A stretch of DNA of 64,000 nt. Source: Epilithonimonas lactis. Lineage in GTDB: Bacteria; Bacteroidota; Bacteroidia; Flavobacteriales; Weeksellaceae. The position numbers and the translations under genes were made by a program. The notes below the pieces were generated by a model that worked only from the letters and a program-made list of their open reading frames with translations, did no database searches and was not told where the DNA came from. Each line of letters opens with the position of its first letter. The stretch's first letter is position 1. Where the stretch lies: contig NZ_FOFI01000006.1 of the NCBI RefSeq assembly GCF_900110605.1, positions 1-64,000 of the forward strand, in the 5' to 3' direction. Below are positions 17,007 through 26,219 of the stretch, piece by piece.

Positions 17007-18884
17007 ATGAGTTTTGATCAACAACAGACCTTTTCCAAGGAAGTCATCAAGGCAAGAATGCTTCAAAACGCGACCAAACTTTGGGGATTGAAAAGCATCC
17101 AATCTTTGGACCCATTTGTGAAATTGCTTATAGATGCTTTCAGCACAGAGGTTTTCAAAGCCAATAATGAGATCCAGACCATCAACGGTAGAATCTTGGA
17201 GCGATTGGCAAAATTACTTACGCCAACAAACTACACGCACCCAACGCCGTCGCACGCTATCGCATTTTGCATGCCAGAGGAAGATACGGAGATCTTGATG
17301 GAACATTCTGAGTTTTTCATCAAAAAACATTTGAGTTCATTTAGAAAGACACAATCTGACAAGCAGGTGGAAATTCCTTTCACGCCTGTCGATAACATTA
17401 ATCTAATAAAAGCGCAAACTGTTTTGATGGTTGCTGGAAACACCGTCTATCACATCGATGAACAATTAAATAAAATACCGATTCAAAGAATCTCACCAAA
17501 TGTTGCAGATTACCGAAATATCAATATTGGAATCGACGTTAGTGGCTACAACTCGGAGAACTTTCCAGAAAAGTTCAGTCTTTACTGTTCGAATCCTACT
17601 TATGAAAAGATAGATTTCGTTTACAGACTTCTACCGCACATCAAGGTCTTTCATAATAATCTTCCTTTACAAGTCTCTTCTGGCATTAGTTATAACAAAA
17701 TGCAGGAGCAGGAAGGCTATGAAGGGATTTTCGAGGAGCAATCCATCAGACAAAAAATAAAAGAAGATGTCAAAAATCTCTATCAGCACAAGTTCATTGA
17801 GATCACTGGCGTCTACCCTTCCCTATTCAAAAAAATAGAATCTGGTCTGCCAGAAAACATTGATGATGGAAGCTCGGCCTTTGATCCATTCAGAAACAAA
17901 AAGATACTTTGGCTGAAGCTGGAATTTCCGCCACAATTCACCTCGGAGATCCTGGAGAATTTTTCTTTTATTTTAAATGCTTTTCCAGTCTATAACAGAG
18001 GTTGGAAAAAGACAGAATACAATCTGGACATCATGGGAAACAATATCCCGATGGAAACCAGTGAAGAAGAATTTTTCCTTTACGTGGAAGAAGTTGTGGA
18101 TGGATTGGGTAAGCGATATTCTGAAATTCCCTTTACGCCAAATGATGAGATAGAGAAAGGCCTTTTCACCGTCCGAAAAGGCGGCATGGAACGTTTCACT
18201 CAGCGAAATGCAACCGACCTGATGTCCCACGTCATGGAATTGTTGAGAGATGAAGTCGCTGCTTTTGCCATCATCAATAGAGACAAAGTTAAAGATGTGC
18301 TTGGTGAGATCTCTGATAAAATGAAAGGTCTGATGAAAAAAGTGGACCAAGCAAACCGAGAGTTGAAGGAAGATGTGAATTACGTCATCATAGAACCTTT
18401 AGAAAATTCTGTCCACACCTATGCATCGTTTTGGGTTTGTCATGCTTCATTGGCAAACAGCTTACGACCGTGTACGGACCTTAATTCTCAGAAGAAATTT
18501 CAAGTTATTACCCTGATTACAGAAACCACTGGCGGCGCTGAGGAAAAAAAACAATCAGACACGATCCTGGCCTACAAATACGCACTGACCAGCCGAGACA
18601 AGATCATCTCTGCAGAAGATGTGAAAAATTATTGTAAAATGATGCTGAATAGCGAACTGAAAAATGTTTCTGTAAGACGAGGAACCATGATCAGCGACAA
18701 GCCACGTGAAGGTTTTATCCGCACTGTGGATGTGGAGATCACACCGCACAATTATACTTTCTATGGCCGAAAATATTGGGACAATCTGGCAGATATCCTG
18801 CGCAACAACATCAAAGCAAAAGCAATAGATGGTGTGGAGTACCGTGTGATGATCATTGAGGATGCGATGCACCTGGAACTATAA
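17007..18884 (+). CDS. tssF: Baseplate protein TssF
   Basis: 625 aa, cytoplasmic. It has the TssF/VasA layout: the N-terminal helix AFSTEVFKANNEIQTINGRI with RLAKLLTP, followed by a long beta-rich wedge body (a SLYCSNPTYEKIDF core strand set), and C-terminal domains comprising DILAYKYALTSRDKIISAEDVKNY and a late SVRRGTMISDK block. TssF forms the baseplate wedge with TssG and TssE. It lies between tssE and tssG with short gaps (11 and 14 bp). Assignment rests on length, order and these family-like blocks. Confidence 0.9.
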   Translation: MSFDQQQTFSKEVIKARMLQNATKLWGLKSIQSLDPFVKLLIDAFSTEVFKANNEIQTINGRILERLAKLLTPTNYTHPTPSHAIAFCMPEEDTEILMEHSEFFIKKHLSSFRKTQSDKQVEIPFTPVDNINLIKAQTVLMVAGNTVYHIDEQLNKIPIQRISPNVADYRNINIGIDVSGYNSENFPEKFSLYCSNPTYEKIDFVYRLLPHIKVFHNNLPLQVSSGISYNKMQEQEGYEGIFEEQSIRQKIKEDVKNLYQHKFIEITGVYPSLFKKIESGLPENIDDGSSAFDPFRNKKILWLKLEFPPQFTSEILENFSFILNAFPVYNRGWKKTEYNLDIMGNNIPMETSEEEFFLYVEEVVDGLGKRYSEIPFTPNDEIEKGLFTVRKGGMERFTQRNATDLMSHVMELLRDEVAAFAIINRDKVKDVLGEISDKMKGLMKKVDQANRELKEDVNYVIIEPLENSVHTYASFWVCHASLANSLRPCTDLNSQKKFQVITLITETTGGAEEKKQSDTILAYKYALTSRDKIISAEDVKNYCKMMLNSELKNVSVRRGTMISDKPREGFIRTVDVEITPHNYTFYGRKYWDNLADILRNNIKAKAIDGVEYRVMIIEDAMHLEL

Positions 18885-18898
18885 GTAAAATTGAAAGC

Positions 18899-19846
18899 AT
18901 GGCGAACGAAACCCACCACATCTCCGAATTGAAATATAATAAGTTGGGCACCGATTTCAAAATTGAATCTGTGGCAGCCAATCTACTGAAATATTACAAC
19001 AGCAGTTCCAGCATATTTATCAGAAGGATCGGGATCAATGACCGGCCTTATCTGAAAGATATCAAGAACATCTACTCCACTTATTATGGTTTGGACAATG
19101 AGACCATCATCATGGAAACCTACCGCGAGAGTATCTACGACTATTTGCCAGAAGGACTTTTTCATCCGCCATCTTTAGGAACCGCTTCCAAACGCGGCGT
19201 GGAAAGTGTGGTGAAGGAGATCCGCAAACAAAAGGAAGTAGAGGAAAATGCAAGGAACTTTTTCCAGCCCTTTGAGCAGGAATTTTTTCACACCGAAGTA
19301 TCTGCTTTACTTAAGGAAACAGAGTTCGATATTGCAGACCAATCTGATACTCTGATAAAAATTTTCAAAGAGTTGTGGCCTCTGCTGGAAAAAGTGGATC
19401 TGGAAACAGCAAAGGTTTTTTTTCACATCCTTCCGTTCTTGCACGAAGTGCGGGGTAACAAACGTTGGATAGAAAGATTCATGACCGCGTTTTTGAATGT
19501 AAAAGTAGAAATCGATTTTGTTCCAAATACCATAGACAAGCACGATGACGAATCGGGAATCACATCTTTGGGAAATTCCAAACTGGGAATCACTTTCATT
19601 CCAAACGGAAAACACATGGATGGCGAAAGAAACTGGCAAGTTACCATTGGTCCGATTCCATACGACCAAATTCACAAATATGTTGCTGGAACTCCTTTCC
19701 GCGAACTACTTCAAAACATTTATGATTACCTGATGCCAATCACAGTGAAAATAGAAGAAAAATTCATTACAGAAAAAAAAGAGAATTCTTTTGTCATTAA
19801 TACAACAGAAAACACCAATCGCTTGGGATATTCCACTTATATTTAA
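18899..19846 (+). CDS. tssG: Baseplate protein TssG
   Basis: 315 aa, cytoplasmic, directly after tssF by 14 bp. Family-consistent features are the aromatic FHPPSLGTASKRGVES region near residue 82, the LPFLHEVRGNKRWIERFMTAFL block in the middle, and a C-terminal beta region (WQVTIGPIPYDQIHKYVAGTPFRELL) corresponding to the TssG gp53-like end. TssG completes the TssF2-TssG wedge. Gene order tssE-F-G and size support the call strongly, although T6SSiii TssG differs widely from proteobacterial ones. Confidence 0.85.
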   Translation: MANETHHISELKYNKLGTDFKIESVAANLLKYYNSSSSIFIRRIGINDRPYLKDIKNIYSTYYGLDNETIIMETYRESIYDYLPEGLFHPPSLGTASKRGVESVVKEIRKQKEVEENARNFFQPFEQEFFHTEVSALLKETEFDIADQSDTLIKIFKELWPLLEKVDLETAKVFFHILPFLHEVRGNKRWIERFMTAFLNVKVEIDFVPNTIDKHDDESGITSLGNSKLGITFIPNGKHMDGERNWQVTIGPIPYDQIHKYVAGTPFRELLQNIYDYLMPITVKIEEKFITEKKENSFVINTTENTNRLGYSTYI

Positions 19847-19878
19847 TATATTTAACAAACAAAAACTAAAAACTGAAT

Positions 19879-20796
19879 ATGGAAATAGGTTCTGTCAAAG
19901 GAATTTTCTTGAGGTATCTTTTGATGCCGCTCATTGCGGGAATTTTGGTATTCATCTTGGCCATGATTCGCAGAAGCAAGCCTGCAATCAAAATAAAACA
20001 TATTATTTTTTATGTTCTATTATCAGGCCTTTGTCTCTCTCTGCCAGGATTTTTAGGATTTTCCGGCAATCTGTTCAATCCTTACTGGTACTTATTTTCG
20101 CAGTTGATCTATCTTGGTCTTGGTATCATTCATGTTAATCTTTTGCATTATTATTTCAGAAAACATATTGACAAACTTTGGATGAGCATTCTCTTCGAAG
20201 CTATCCTGAGTATCACTTGTATTCTTTTTGGCGGATTTCTTTTTACTCTAATATTCAATTGGATGAGTAAGGATCTCGGGAACGAATATATGGCAGCAAC
20301 AAGTCTGGTCATCTTCATTGTTCCGCTGATCTTCTACTATTGTTATGTTCAATTCATCAGCATTCCATTTGATATCTATAAAACTTGGCGTTTCGACCCA
20401 GATAAGAAACCGCACAATTTCCAAGGCGTCGATTTTGATAAATTGATGGTCCTGAATGTTGAACTCAGCAAAAACTCAGAGGACCAGCAAAGATTCATCG
20501 TGAAGGCCAAAACGCTTGCTACAGGCATTACTTTTGGAGATTGGTTTCACAGAGTTGTGGACGATTACAACCACAAAAACCCCAATGCGACCATCAAATT
20601 AATGGATTCTGGGGACGAGCCTTACTATTGGATCTTCTACATCAAGCGTTCATTTTTTAGCATCAGAAAATATATCGATTTCGAACAGGACATTATAACC
20701 AACAATATTACCGAAAACCAAACCGTCATCTGCAAACGCGTGATCAGACATCAGGAAGAAGGTAATATCGCAAACCAAATAAGTACAACATTATGA
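19879..20796 (+). CDS. tssN: T6SSiii inner-membrane protein TssN
   Basis: 305 aa with five probable membrane helices in the first ~155 residues (starting near 12, 36, 66, 94 and 135), followed by a soluble cytoplasmic domain (NFQGVDFDKLMVLNVELSK onward). This matches TssN, one of the T6SSiii-specific components that with TssO, P, Q and R replace the TssJLM membrane complex. Its stop overlaps the tssK start (ATGA), so the two are translationally coupled, in keeping with a role connecting the membrane complex to the baseplate through TssK. Confidence 0.82.
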   Translation: MEIGSVKGIFLRYLLMPLIAGILVFILAMIRRSKPAIKIKHIIFYVLLSGLCLSLPGFLGFSGNLFNPYWYLFSQLIYLGLGIIHVNLLHYYFRKHIDKLWMSILFEAILSITCILFGGFLFTLIFNWMSKDLGNEYMAATSLVIFIVPLIFYYCYVQFISIPFDIYKTWRFDPDKKPHNFQGVDFDKLMVLNVELSKNSEDQQRFIVKAKTLATGITFGDWFHRVVDDYNHKNPNATIKLMDSGDEPYYWIFYIKRSFFSIRKYIDFEQDIITNNITENQTVICKRVIRHQEEGNIANQISTTL

Positions 20797-21938
20797 TACA
20801 GCCAATAAAACATTTTGCCGTAAACTGGGTAGATGGGATGAAGATCTCCAAGGATCATCTTGTGCAGCAGGAAGACTTTATGATAGATTCTATCCGGGAT
20901 TCCAATTCCATTCAGATCAATTCTTTTAATTTTGGTTTGCTTCCTATCACAGAGAAATTTGGGGACAAGACCATCTATGAACTTCAAAGTACCGCAACCA
21001 ATGATGCACAGCTGACCATCAAAAAATGTACAGCCGTCACTTTGGCAGGTTACCGCATCGAGTTGTTCGACCACAAAGTGAATATCCGAAATCTAGCGAA
21101 AAACATGTCGCAGGACAAGGAAGAAGTGGATGGGGAATTTTACATTTTGGCTTCTGTCAATCCATTTGACCACGTTTCTTTTGGAGACATAGATGCAGAT
21201 GAGATCCCGCCAAGACATCCATTCACAAAGCCCAATTACAGGATTGAATTGGTAGATGTTTCCATCTTAAACAGCAGTTACTCTGGAGGAAATTATTTGG
21301 TTCTCGGCAAAGTAGCGATGAAGTCTGGGATGGCACAGATCGATGCTAATTTTATCCCACCTTGCAGCTCGATAGAAAGTCATCCGAAATTGGTAGAGTA
21401 TTACAACAACTACTCCAATTCTCTGGGCAATCTTCGACAATATGCCTTCAAGATCATTCAGAAAACAGCACACAAAAATCAGAATATTTCGCTGGCTGAC
21501 AATGTGAAAACGCTTTGTAAGACCATCATCAAACATATTGGCGAGAACTATTTCCAATTCAAAAATGTGGTGACGGAGCAACCGCCCATCTTTTTGATCA
21601 ACATTTTCTCCAAACTCGCGCTTCAACTTTATAACGATACGCAAATGATGATCCAGTCCGAGTTGGAAGAGATGCTGAACTACAGTTTGGAATGGAGCGA
21701 GATCACACCACACTCACTACTGAATCAGCTGACCAATACAGCAGAGATCAATTACGACCATCACAATACAGGCGAATATTTTTTCAATATCAATCAAATG
21801 TTGAAGAGTCTGGAATTGATCTTTGGAAAGCTAAGCGAATTGGATTACATCGGACAAAGAAAAGAAAACATCATTGTGAATGAGCAAGAGATCATTTCCA
21901 ATAATGACCCTAAGAAAGGATGGAGCGTGATCGATTAA
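20793..21938 (+). CDS. tssK: Baseplate protein TssK
   Basis: 381 aa. The N-terminal shell-like domain has the TssK hallmark VNWVDGMKISKDHLVQQEDF (residues 10-29), followed by beta strands, a helical middle (~200-330) and a C-terminal domain. TssK is the trimeric adaptor linking TssFG wedges to the membrane complex. It overlaps tssN by 4 bp and is the last gene of the structural operon; a Rho-independent terminator follows 41 bp after the stop. It is shorter than proteobacterial TssK (~440 aa), as expected for subtype iii. Confidence 0.9.
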   Translation: MIQPIKHFAVNWVDGMKISKDHLVQQEDFMIDSIRDSNSIQINSFNFGLLPITEKFGDKTIYELQSTATNDAQLTIKKCTAVTLAGYRIELFDHKVNIRNLAKNMSQDKEEVDGEFYILASVNPFDHVSFGDIDADEIPPRHPFTKPNYRIELVDVSILNSSYSGGNYLVLGKVAMKSGMAQIDANFIPPCSSIESHPKLVEYYNNYSNSLGNLRQYAFKIIQKTAHKNQNISLADNVKTLCKTIIKHIGENYFQFKNVVTEQPPIFLINIFSKLALQLYNDTQMMIQSELEEMLNYSLEWSEITPHSLLNQLTNTAEINYDHHNTGEYFFNINQMLKSLELIFGKLSELDYIGQRKENIIVNEQEIISNNDPKKGWSVID

Positions 21939-21978
21939 CATCAAAATAAAATAACGCAAATAAGTAACACAAACATAG

Positions 21979-22009
21979 AGCCCAAAGATAAAGTCTTCGG
22001 GCTTTTTTT
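21979..22009 (+). terminator. Rho-independent terminator after tssK
   Basis: A stem of about 10 bp with one mismatch (AGCCCAAAGA with TCTTCGGGCT) and a short loop is followed by a run of seven T. It ends the clpV-tssK operon before cassette B. Confidence 0.88.
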
Positions 22010-22029
22010 ATCGGAATGATAATATAATC

Positions 22030-22042
22030 GTAGAATTACTAC
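22030..22042 (+). promoter_or_regulatory. T6SS dyad element, copy 2 (GTAG-N5-CTAC)
   Basis: GTAGAATTACTAC, 97 bp upstream of the LysM gene at 22140 and just after the tssK terminator, so it can only serve cassette B. It is identical to copy 3 and is the reverse complement of copy 1. The flank ACTTTTCAAATA resembles the flank of copy 3. No good TAnnTTTG box is seen downstream, which fits a promoter that needs an activator. Confidence 0.72.
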
Positions 22043-22139
22043 ACTTTTCAAATAAGTGCATTCACCAAGAATTTCATTGGGATTTCTTTATTAAATTTAT
22101 AATATGTAAAAAATACCCTTCTCTCAAATCTTCAAAATT

Positions 22140-23174
22140 ATGGACGAAAACATTCTGACCTATGATGTAAAATCCGGAGATACTCTTGAAAAAATTGGAG
22201 ATAAAATCGGCATGACCGGCGAGCAGCTCATGGATTTCCATAATAGCCATTGCGAAAGGATGGAAAAGCTTTGGTTCAATAATCTGGTGGGCGTAAAACA
22301 GATCATCGTTCCAAAAGAGTACAAAAGTCCCGAGGCGCTGAGAGAAGAGAGAGAAAAAGAACTTCCGCCGTCCAGTGTTACAAGAGATTTTTACGCAAAA
22401 TCCTATTCTGTGAAAGAAATTTTTTCCAATTTTTCGGGAGATGATCTGGAATTGGATTATAAAGTTGATATTCATTTTAAATCGAAAAAAGAGATTACCA
22501 GTCCAGATGAGATCGTGGATGTGCGTTGTCATGACTTCAAGAAAAACGGCATCAGACCAGATGATAAGATGAGCACCATTTCTATCGCTAGCATGGAAAG
22601 CATCTACCCTATTTCGTTCATCATTCCTTTTCAAGGTAAGATCTCTGGAATCTATGAGTTTGAAAAATTACAGAAAACCTTTGAAGCAAAAAGGCCAGAT
22701 CTGGAAGATTTTTTAGTTGGAGAAGTTTACCGATCTTATCTGGATAAGTTTCATGAAAGTTTGGGAAATCAAGATCATATTTTACGGCAATTATCCTCGT
22801 CTCTACTCTATCAGATCATTTTCCCCAAAATGGAATGGTTTCATAAACTCGATATTTGGACGGAGGGATTCTATTTCTTACAAAATTCGTTTTTATTAAA
22901 ATGCTCAATGCGCGCGCAGTACAACCACGAAGGTGACCAAGTTGTAGAGACTTTGCTAAATGGGACGCTTCAAGAAACTTTCAGTCTTCAGGAAATTCTA
23001 CGCGGAATATCATTTGATGAAGAGCCCGAGGAATTGGCAGATGGCGAGATCGAACTCCGTTACATTACAGACAAAAAGAGTAAGAAAATGATTGAGGCCG
23101 CAGCTTCTGTAACCTTTAGGAATGATGATGAGCTTTACCGAAAACAAACACTAAAACTGACACAAGATGAATAA
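22140..23174 (+). CDS. LysM-domain protein, probable T6SS adaptor (cassette B)
   Basis: 344 aa, no signal peptide. The N-terminus is a canonical LysM module (YDVKSGDTLEKIGDKIGMTG...FHNSHCERM...KQIIVP, residues ~9-61). The rest is a soluble domain of beta strands around a helical core (about 180-245), paralogous to the protein at 11774. Its 3' end overlaps the PAAR-like gene by 8 bp, implying coupled translation. Lack of a signal peptide argues against simple peptidoglycan anchoring. As in cassette A, the order LysM-PAAR-effector points to a loading adaptor or a structural extension of the PAAR tip. Confidence 0.7.
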   Translation: MDENILTYDVKSGDTLEKIGDKIGMTGEQLMDFHNSHCERMEKLWFNNLVGVKQIIVPKEYKSPEALREEREKELPPSSVTRDFYAKSYSVKEIFSNFSGDDLELDYKVDIHFKSKKEITSPDEIVDVRCHDFKKNGIRPDDKMSTISIASMESIYPISFIIPFQGKISGIYEFEKLQKTFEAKRPDLEDFLVGEVYRSYLDKFHESLGNQDHILRQLSSSLLYQIIFPKMEWFHKLDIWTEGFYFLQNSFLLKCSMRAQYNHEGDQVVETLLNGTLQETFSLQEILRGISFDEEPEELADGEIELRYITDKKSKKMIEAAASVTFRNDDELYRKQTLKLTQDE

Positions 23175-23883
23175 AAATATCAACAAAAATAATTTCTCTG
23201 ATGAAAACGAAGAATTGACCGAACCTGATTTTGAAACCTTAGAAAATGATGAAGAATCTTCATATAACAATGACTTCGAAGATGTATCGATAGACGAAGG
23301 ACAGGACACGATGGAAGAAGAGACTTCACAGCCAGAGGGAAGTGAAGAATCAACTGACGAAAACGAAAGTAAAACAGAGGAAGATAAGCAAAGTGAAAGC
23401 AGCGGCAGCGAACATGATGGTAAATACTTCGTCGTTCAAAAAGGAATGGTTTGCTGTGACAAAGGCGCAAAGTTTCCAAACTTCAAAGTGACAAGCCATC
23501 AAAAACATTATTGGAATGACGAGAAAGGTGAAGCTGATTATTTGGCTGTTACGGAAGATGACCTCACTTTCAATCCTGCTGCAATGCCATTCGGAACCTG
23601 CAGTGTAAAAAATGGAAATCCCTGCGCCTATGCTCCCGCCGGAAAATGGACAAAGACCTATGAGAAAGTAAAAGTAATGGGCAAAAGTGCCGTGACAGAA
23701 ATCTCAGAACTGATGTGTGCCACAGGCGGAAAAATCACAGTCATGAAACATGGCCAGCAAAGCGAAGCTGGAAAAAGTAATGTAAATAATGCAAATTCCC
23801 AGGAACAGCAGGCTTATAATCCTATTGTGGATTTTGAGGAGTTTCAGGAGGAAATGAATCCGGATAGTTTTGAGGTAGAATAG
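23167..23883 (+). CDS. PAAR-like protein (DUF4280 type) with acidic N-terminal extension
   Basis: 238 aa. Residues 1-85 are highly acidic and low complexity (Glu/Asp/Ser-rich) and likely disordered. From ~90 comes the PAAR-like domain: FVVQKGMVCCDKGAKFPNFK, a GTCSVKNGNPCAYAP segment and a C-terminal ATGGKITVMKHGQQSEAG. This is the DUF4280 family seen also at 11286; the acidic tail is unique to this copy. It overlaps the LysM gene by 8 bp and precedes the GH19/M23 effector by 14 bp. It probably caps a VgrG spike and carries that effector. The acidic arm may mediate partner binding (inference). Confidence 0.83.
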   Translation: MNKNINKNNFSDENEELTEPDFETLENDEESSYNNDFEDVSIDEGQDTMEEETSQPEGSEESTDENESKTEEDKQSESSGSEHDGKYFVVQKGMVCCDKGAKFPNFKVTSHQKHYWNDEKGEADYLAVTEDDLTFNPAAMPFGTCSVKNGNPCAYAPAGKWTKTYEKVKVMGKSAVTEISELMCATGGKITVMKHGQQSEAGKSNVNNANSQEQQAYNPIVDFEEFQEEMNPDSFEVE

Positions 23884-23897
23884 AAAAAAGACAAATT

Positions 23898-26219
23898 ATG
23901 AATATCATAAAAGGAAATCCAAGCCCAAAGGCAGAAGAAAAAAATTTCTATGAAATTAGTTCAATGTTTGAATTTGGAACTTCTCCATTTGTAAAACAGC
24001 CGGTAGAAAAATATATCTGGACATTATTTAAAAAGGATAAAACACTTGGCTGGAAACAAGTTTCAAATAATATAAAATATGGTGAAAAAGTACCTTATAC
24101 TTTTGGCGAAAAAGTGGTAGGAATCCCATATAAAATCGAGGTGCACAAGGAAGGGAAAAACTTACTGAATGTGACTGAAAAAAAGTTAATTGCAGATTTA
24201 ATAGTAACTCCTAAAAGTTTTAAAGAACCAGTAATTGGCAGGGTCATATTGTTGAATCGTGGAAACGCCAATATCAATAAAGCAAAATTCAATGAAAGCT
24301 TGAGTGCTGAAGCAAGGACATCCAATTTGTTTGGAAAAGAAATAACATTCTACCTTTGGGAAGAAGGAGCTTCAGAATCTGAAAAATATAAGAAACCAAA
24401 AACGGCACGAGTTGACAAAAATGGAATAGCAAAAGTGCAGTTCAGTTTGATGGATTATGCTACGCAACCAACGATAATTGATTTTTTCTCTTCTTCAAAA
24501 TCTACAAAAAAATTCTTTGTAACCGCAATATACGGCATGAAGGAAGTTACAAATAGAGGTGCTGTAGAAGTAAGCAACGAAAAAAGCCCATCCCAACAAA
24601 CGAGCAAACCTTCAGAGGGTACAGTGACATCTTTGGTTCGAAAAAGTGCCGAGATTATAGCAGAAGGTTTGGGAAATATTTCGGATTATTTTTCGGAAAA
24701 AGCAAAGACATTGGCGAGTGTGAATAAAACTGAATTAGAGCAGAGAGATAATAAAGGAAATTGTATTCCTTGCCAAATAGGATTAACTGTTCAAGATTTA
24801 GATAAATTCATGAAGGCAACTCCGCATGGTTCAATTTTAAATACAGCACCCTTTAACACCAGAATTCCAGCATATATATCATATCTTAATCAGTATATGA
24901 TAGAATTCGAGATAAATAAAAATTGTTATCGAAGAGCAAATTTTTTGGGACAGGTGGCGAAAGAGACTAAATTTTGGAGTTACAAGGAAGATTTCGTTTA
25001 TAATTCGAGTGTGCTTAAAAGTAAGTTTAGTAGTTTTAAAACGGAACAAGGAGGGAGACATGCTGATTCATGGGGCTATCTAAAAAATAAATCAGAAGTC
25101 ACAAAAGAAAGAGAAATTAAAATAGCAAATTGGGCTTACTCTAGGGGAAGCAAAGCTGTAGATTTAGGAAATAAAATTTGTCCAGAGAATGATTTGACAA
25201 ATCCGGAACAAGATGGTTATAAGTATAGAGGAAGAGGACTAATTCAATTAACAGGAAGAAATAATTACACTAATTTTCAATCTTGGTTTAATGATAATAG
25301 AACAAAGCTTAAATTACCAGATGTAGATTTTATTTCTAATCCTGATTTAGTTTTTGAACCTCAATATATTGTTTTGTCTGCAATTTATTTTTGGATTAAA
25401 AATGGACTGAACGACATTGCCGATGCTGGAGTTTCTAAAGAGACTGTACAAAAAATAAGCGATAAGATTAATTCTGGAGAAAAACAGGTAAAAAAAGATA
25501 TGAGGTATGATTATGTAAGATCTGCTCATTCTATGTTAAGTGAAAAGGCAAAAGATTGCCCTTTGAAAACAAATTACAAAACGCCGTCTGGTAAATGGCA
25601 TGATCCTGTTGATAATCCTCAGTTATGTTTATACTCTCAAGGTGGAGGCTCAAAAAAGCCATGGCACGGTTCATTTGGACCTACTATTAGAGATGGCGTA
25701 AGTGTACATACAGGCATGGATTTATTTGCAAAACCAGGGACTAATGTGTATGCCTGTGTAAAAGGTCAAGTAGTAAGAAGTGAAATTAATACTTCAATGT
25801 TTGGAGAAATGATTGTTATAAAAGTCATAGATGACAAAACTATAAAAGCGAGAAGAAAGAATCCTTTCACACTAAAGTATGCTCATAAGTCAGAAATAGA
25901 ATCACAGAATTTTGATCATGATGGAACATTTTATCTTGTTTACGCTCACTTAAAAGAAAGAAGAGTAGCAATAGATGATATTGTAGATGCTGGCAAAGTT
26001 ATTGGATTGACTGGAACATCTGGAAACAGGGGCGTTCCATTTTCAACAAAAAACCCACATTTACATTTTGAGATAATGAACGTAGAGAGACAAGCAGGAC
26101 TAAATAATAAATGTAATCCTGGTGTGTATCTAACTTATAAAGATGAAGATGATTTAACTGCTACAGATATTGCACAACAAGAAGAAGCAAGAACAACTCC
26201 TAAATTCTGGAAACAATGA
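23898..26219 (+). CDS. Peptidoglycan-degrading T6SS effector: GH19 chitinase/lysozyme-like plus M23 endopeptidase
   Basis: 773 aa, no signal peptide. Residues ~1-230 are beta-rich, Ig-like. A GH19-type domain follows (~290-560): likely catalytic Glu356 in QVAKETKFWSY, and the hallmark YRGRGLIQLTGR near 441-452. The C-terminal domain (~595-740) is an M23/LytM metallopeptidase with zinc motif HTGMD (His604, Asp608), a central YAHL and HLHFE (His721, His723). All four M23 signature residues are present. One toxin could thus cut both glycan strands and peptide crosslinks. It sits behind a PAAR-like gene and its stop overlaps a lipoprotein gene (ATGA). Enzyme classes are well supported; delivery to rival cells is inferred. 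Confidence 0.9.
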   Translation: MNIIKGNPSPKAEEKNFYEISSMFEFGTSPFVKQPVEKYIWTLFKKDKTLGWKQVSNNIKYGEKVPYTFGEKVVGIPYKIEVHKEGKNLLNVTEKKLIADLIVTPKSFKEPVIGRVILLNRGNANINKAKFNESLSAEARTSNLFGKEITFYLWEEGASESEKYKKPKTARVDKNGIAKVQFSLMDYATQPTIIDFFSSSKSTKKFFVTAIYGMKEVTNRGAVEVSNEKSPSQQTSKPSEGTVTSLVRKSAEIIAEGLGNISDYFSEKAKTLASVNKTELEQRDNKGNCIPCQIGLTVQDLDKFMKATPHGSILNTAPFNTRIPAYISYLNQYMIEFEINKNCYRRANFLGQVAKETKFWSYKEDFVYNSSVLKSKFSSFKTEQGGRHADSWGYLKNKSEVTKEREIKIANWAYSRGSKAVDLGNKICPENDLTNPEQDGYKYRGRGLIQLTGRNNYTNFQSWFNDNRTKLKLPDVDFISNPDLVFEPQYIVLSAIYFWIKNGLNDIADAGVSKETVQKISDKINSGEKQVKKDMRYDYVRSAHSMLSEKAKDCPLKTNYKTPSGKWHDPVDNPQLCLYSQGGGSKKPWHGSFGPTIRDGVSVHTGMDLFAKPGTNVYACVKGQVVRSEINTSMFGEMIVIKVIDDKTIKARRKNPFTLKYAHKSEIESQNFDHDGTFYLVYAHLKERRVAIDDIVDAGKVIGLTGTSGNRGVPFSTKNPHLHFEIMNVERQAGLNNKCNPGVYLTYKDEDDLTATDIAQQEEARTTPKFWKQ

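Noticed and set aside
22138-23174. LysM protein as a cell-wall-anchored hydrolase
   Set aside because: There is no signal peptide and no catalytic domain.
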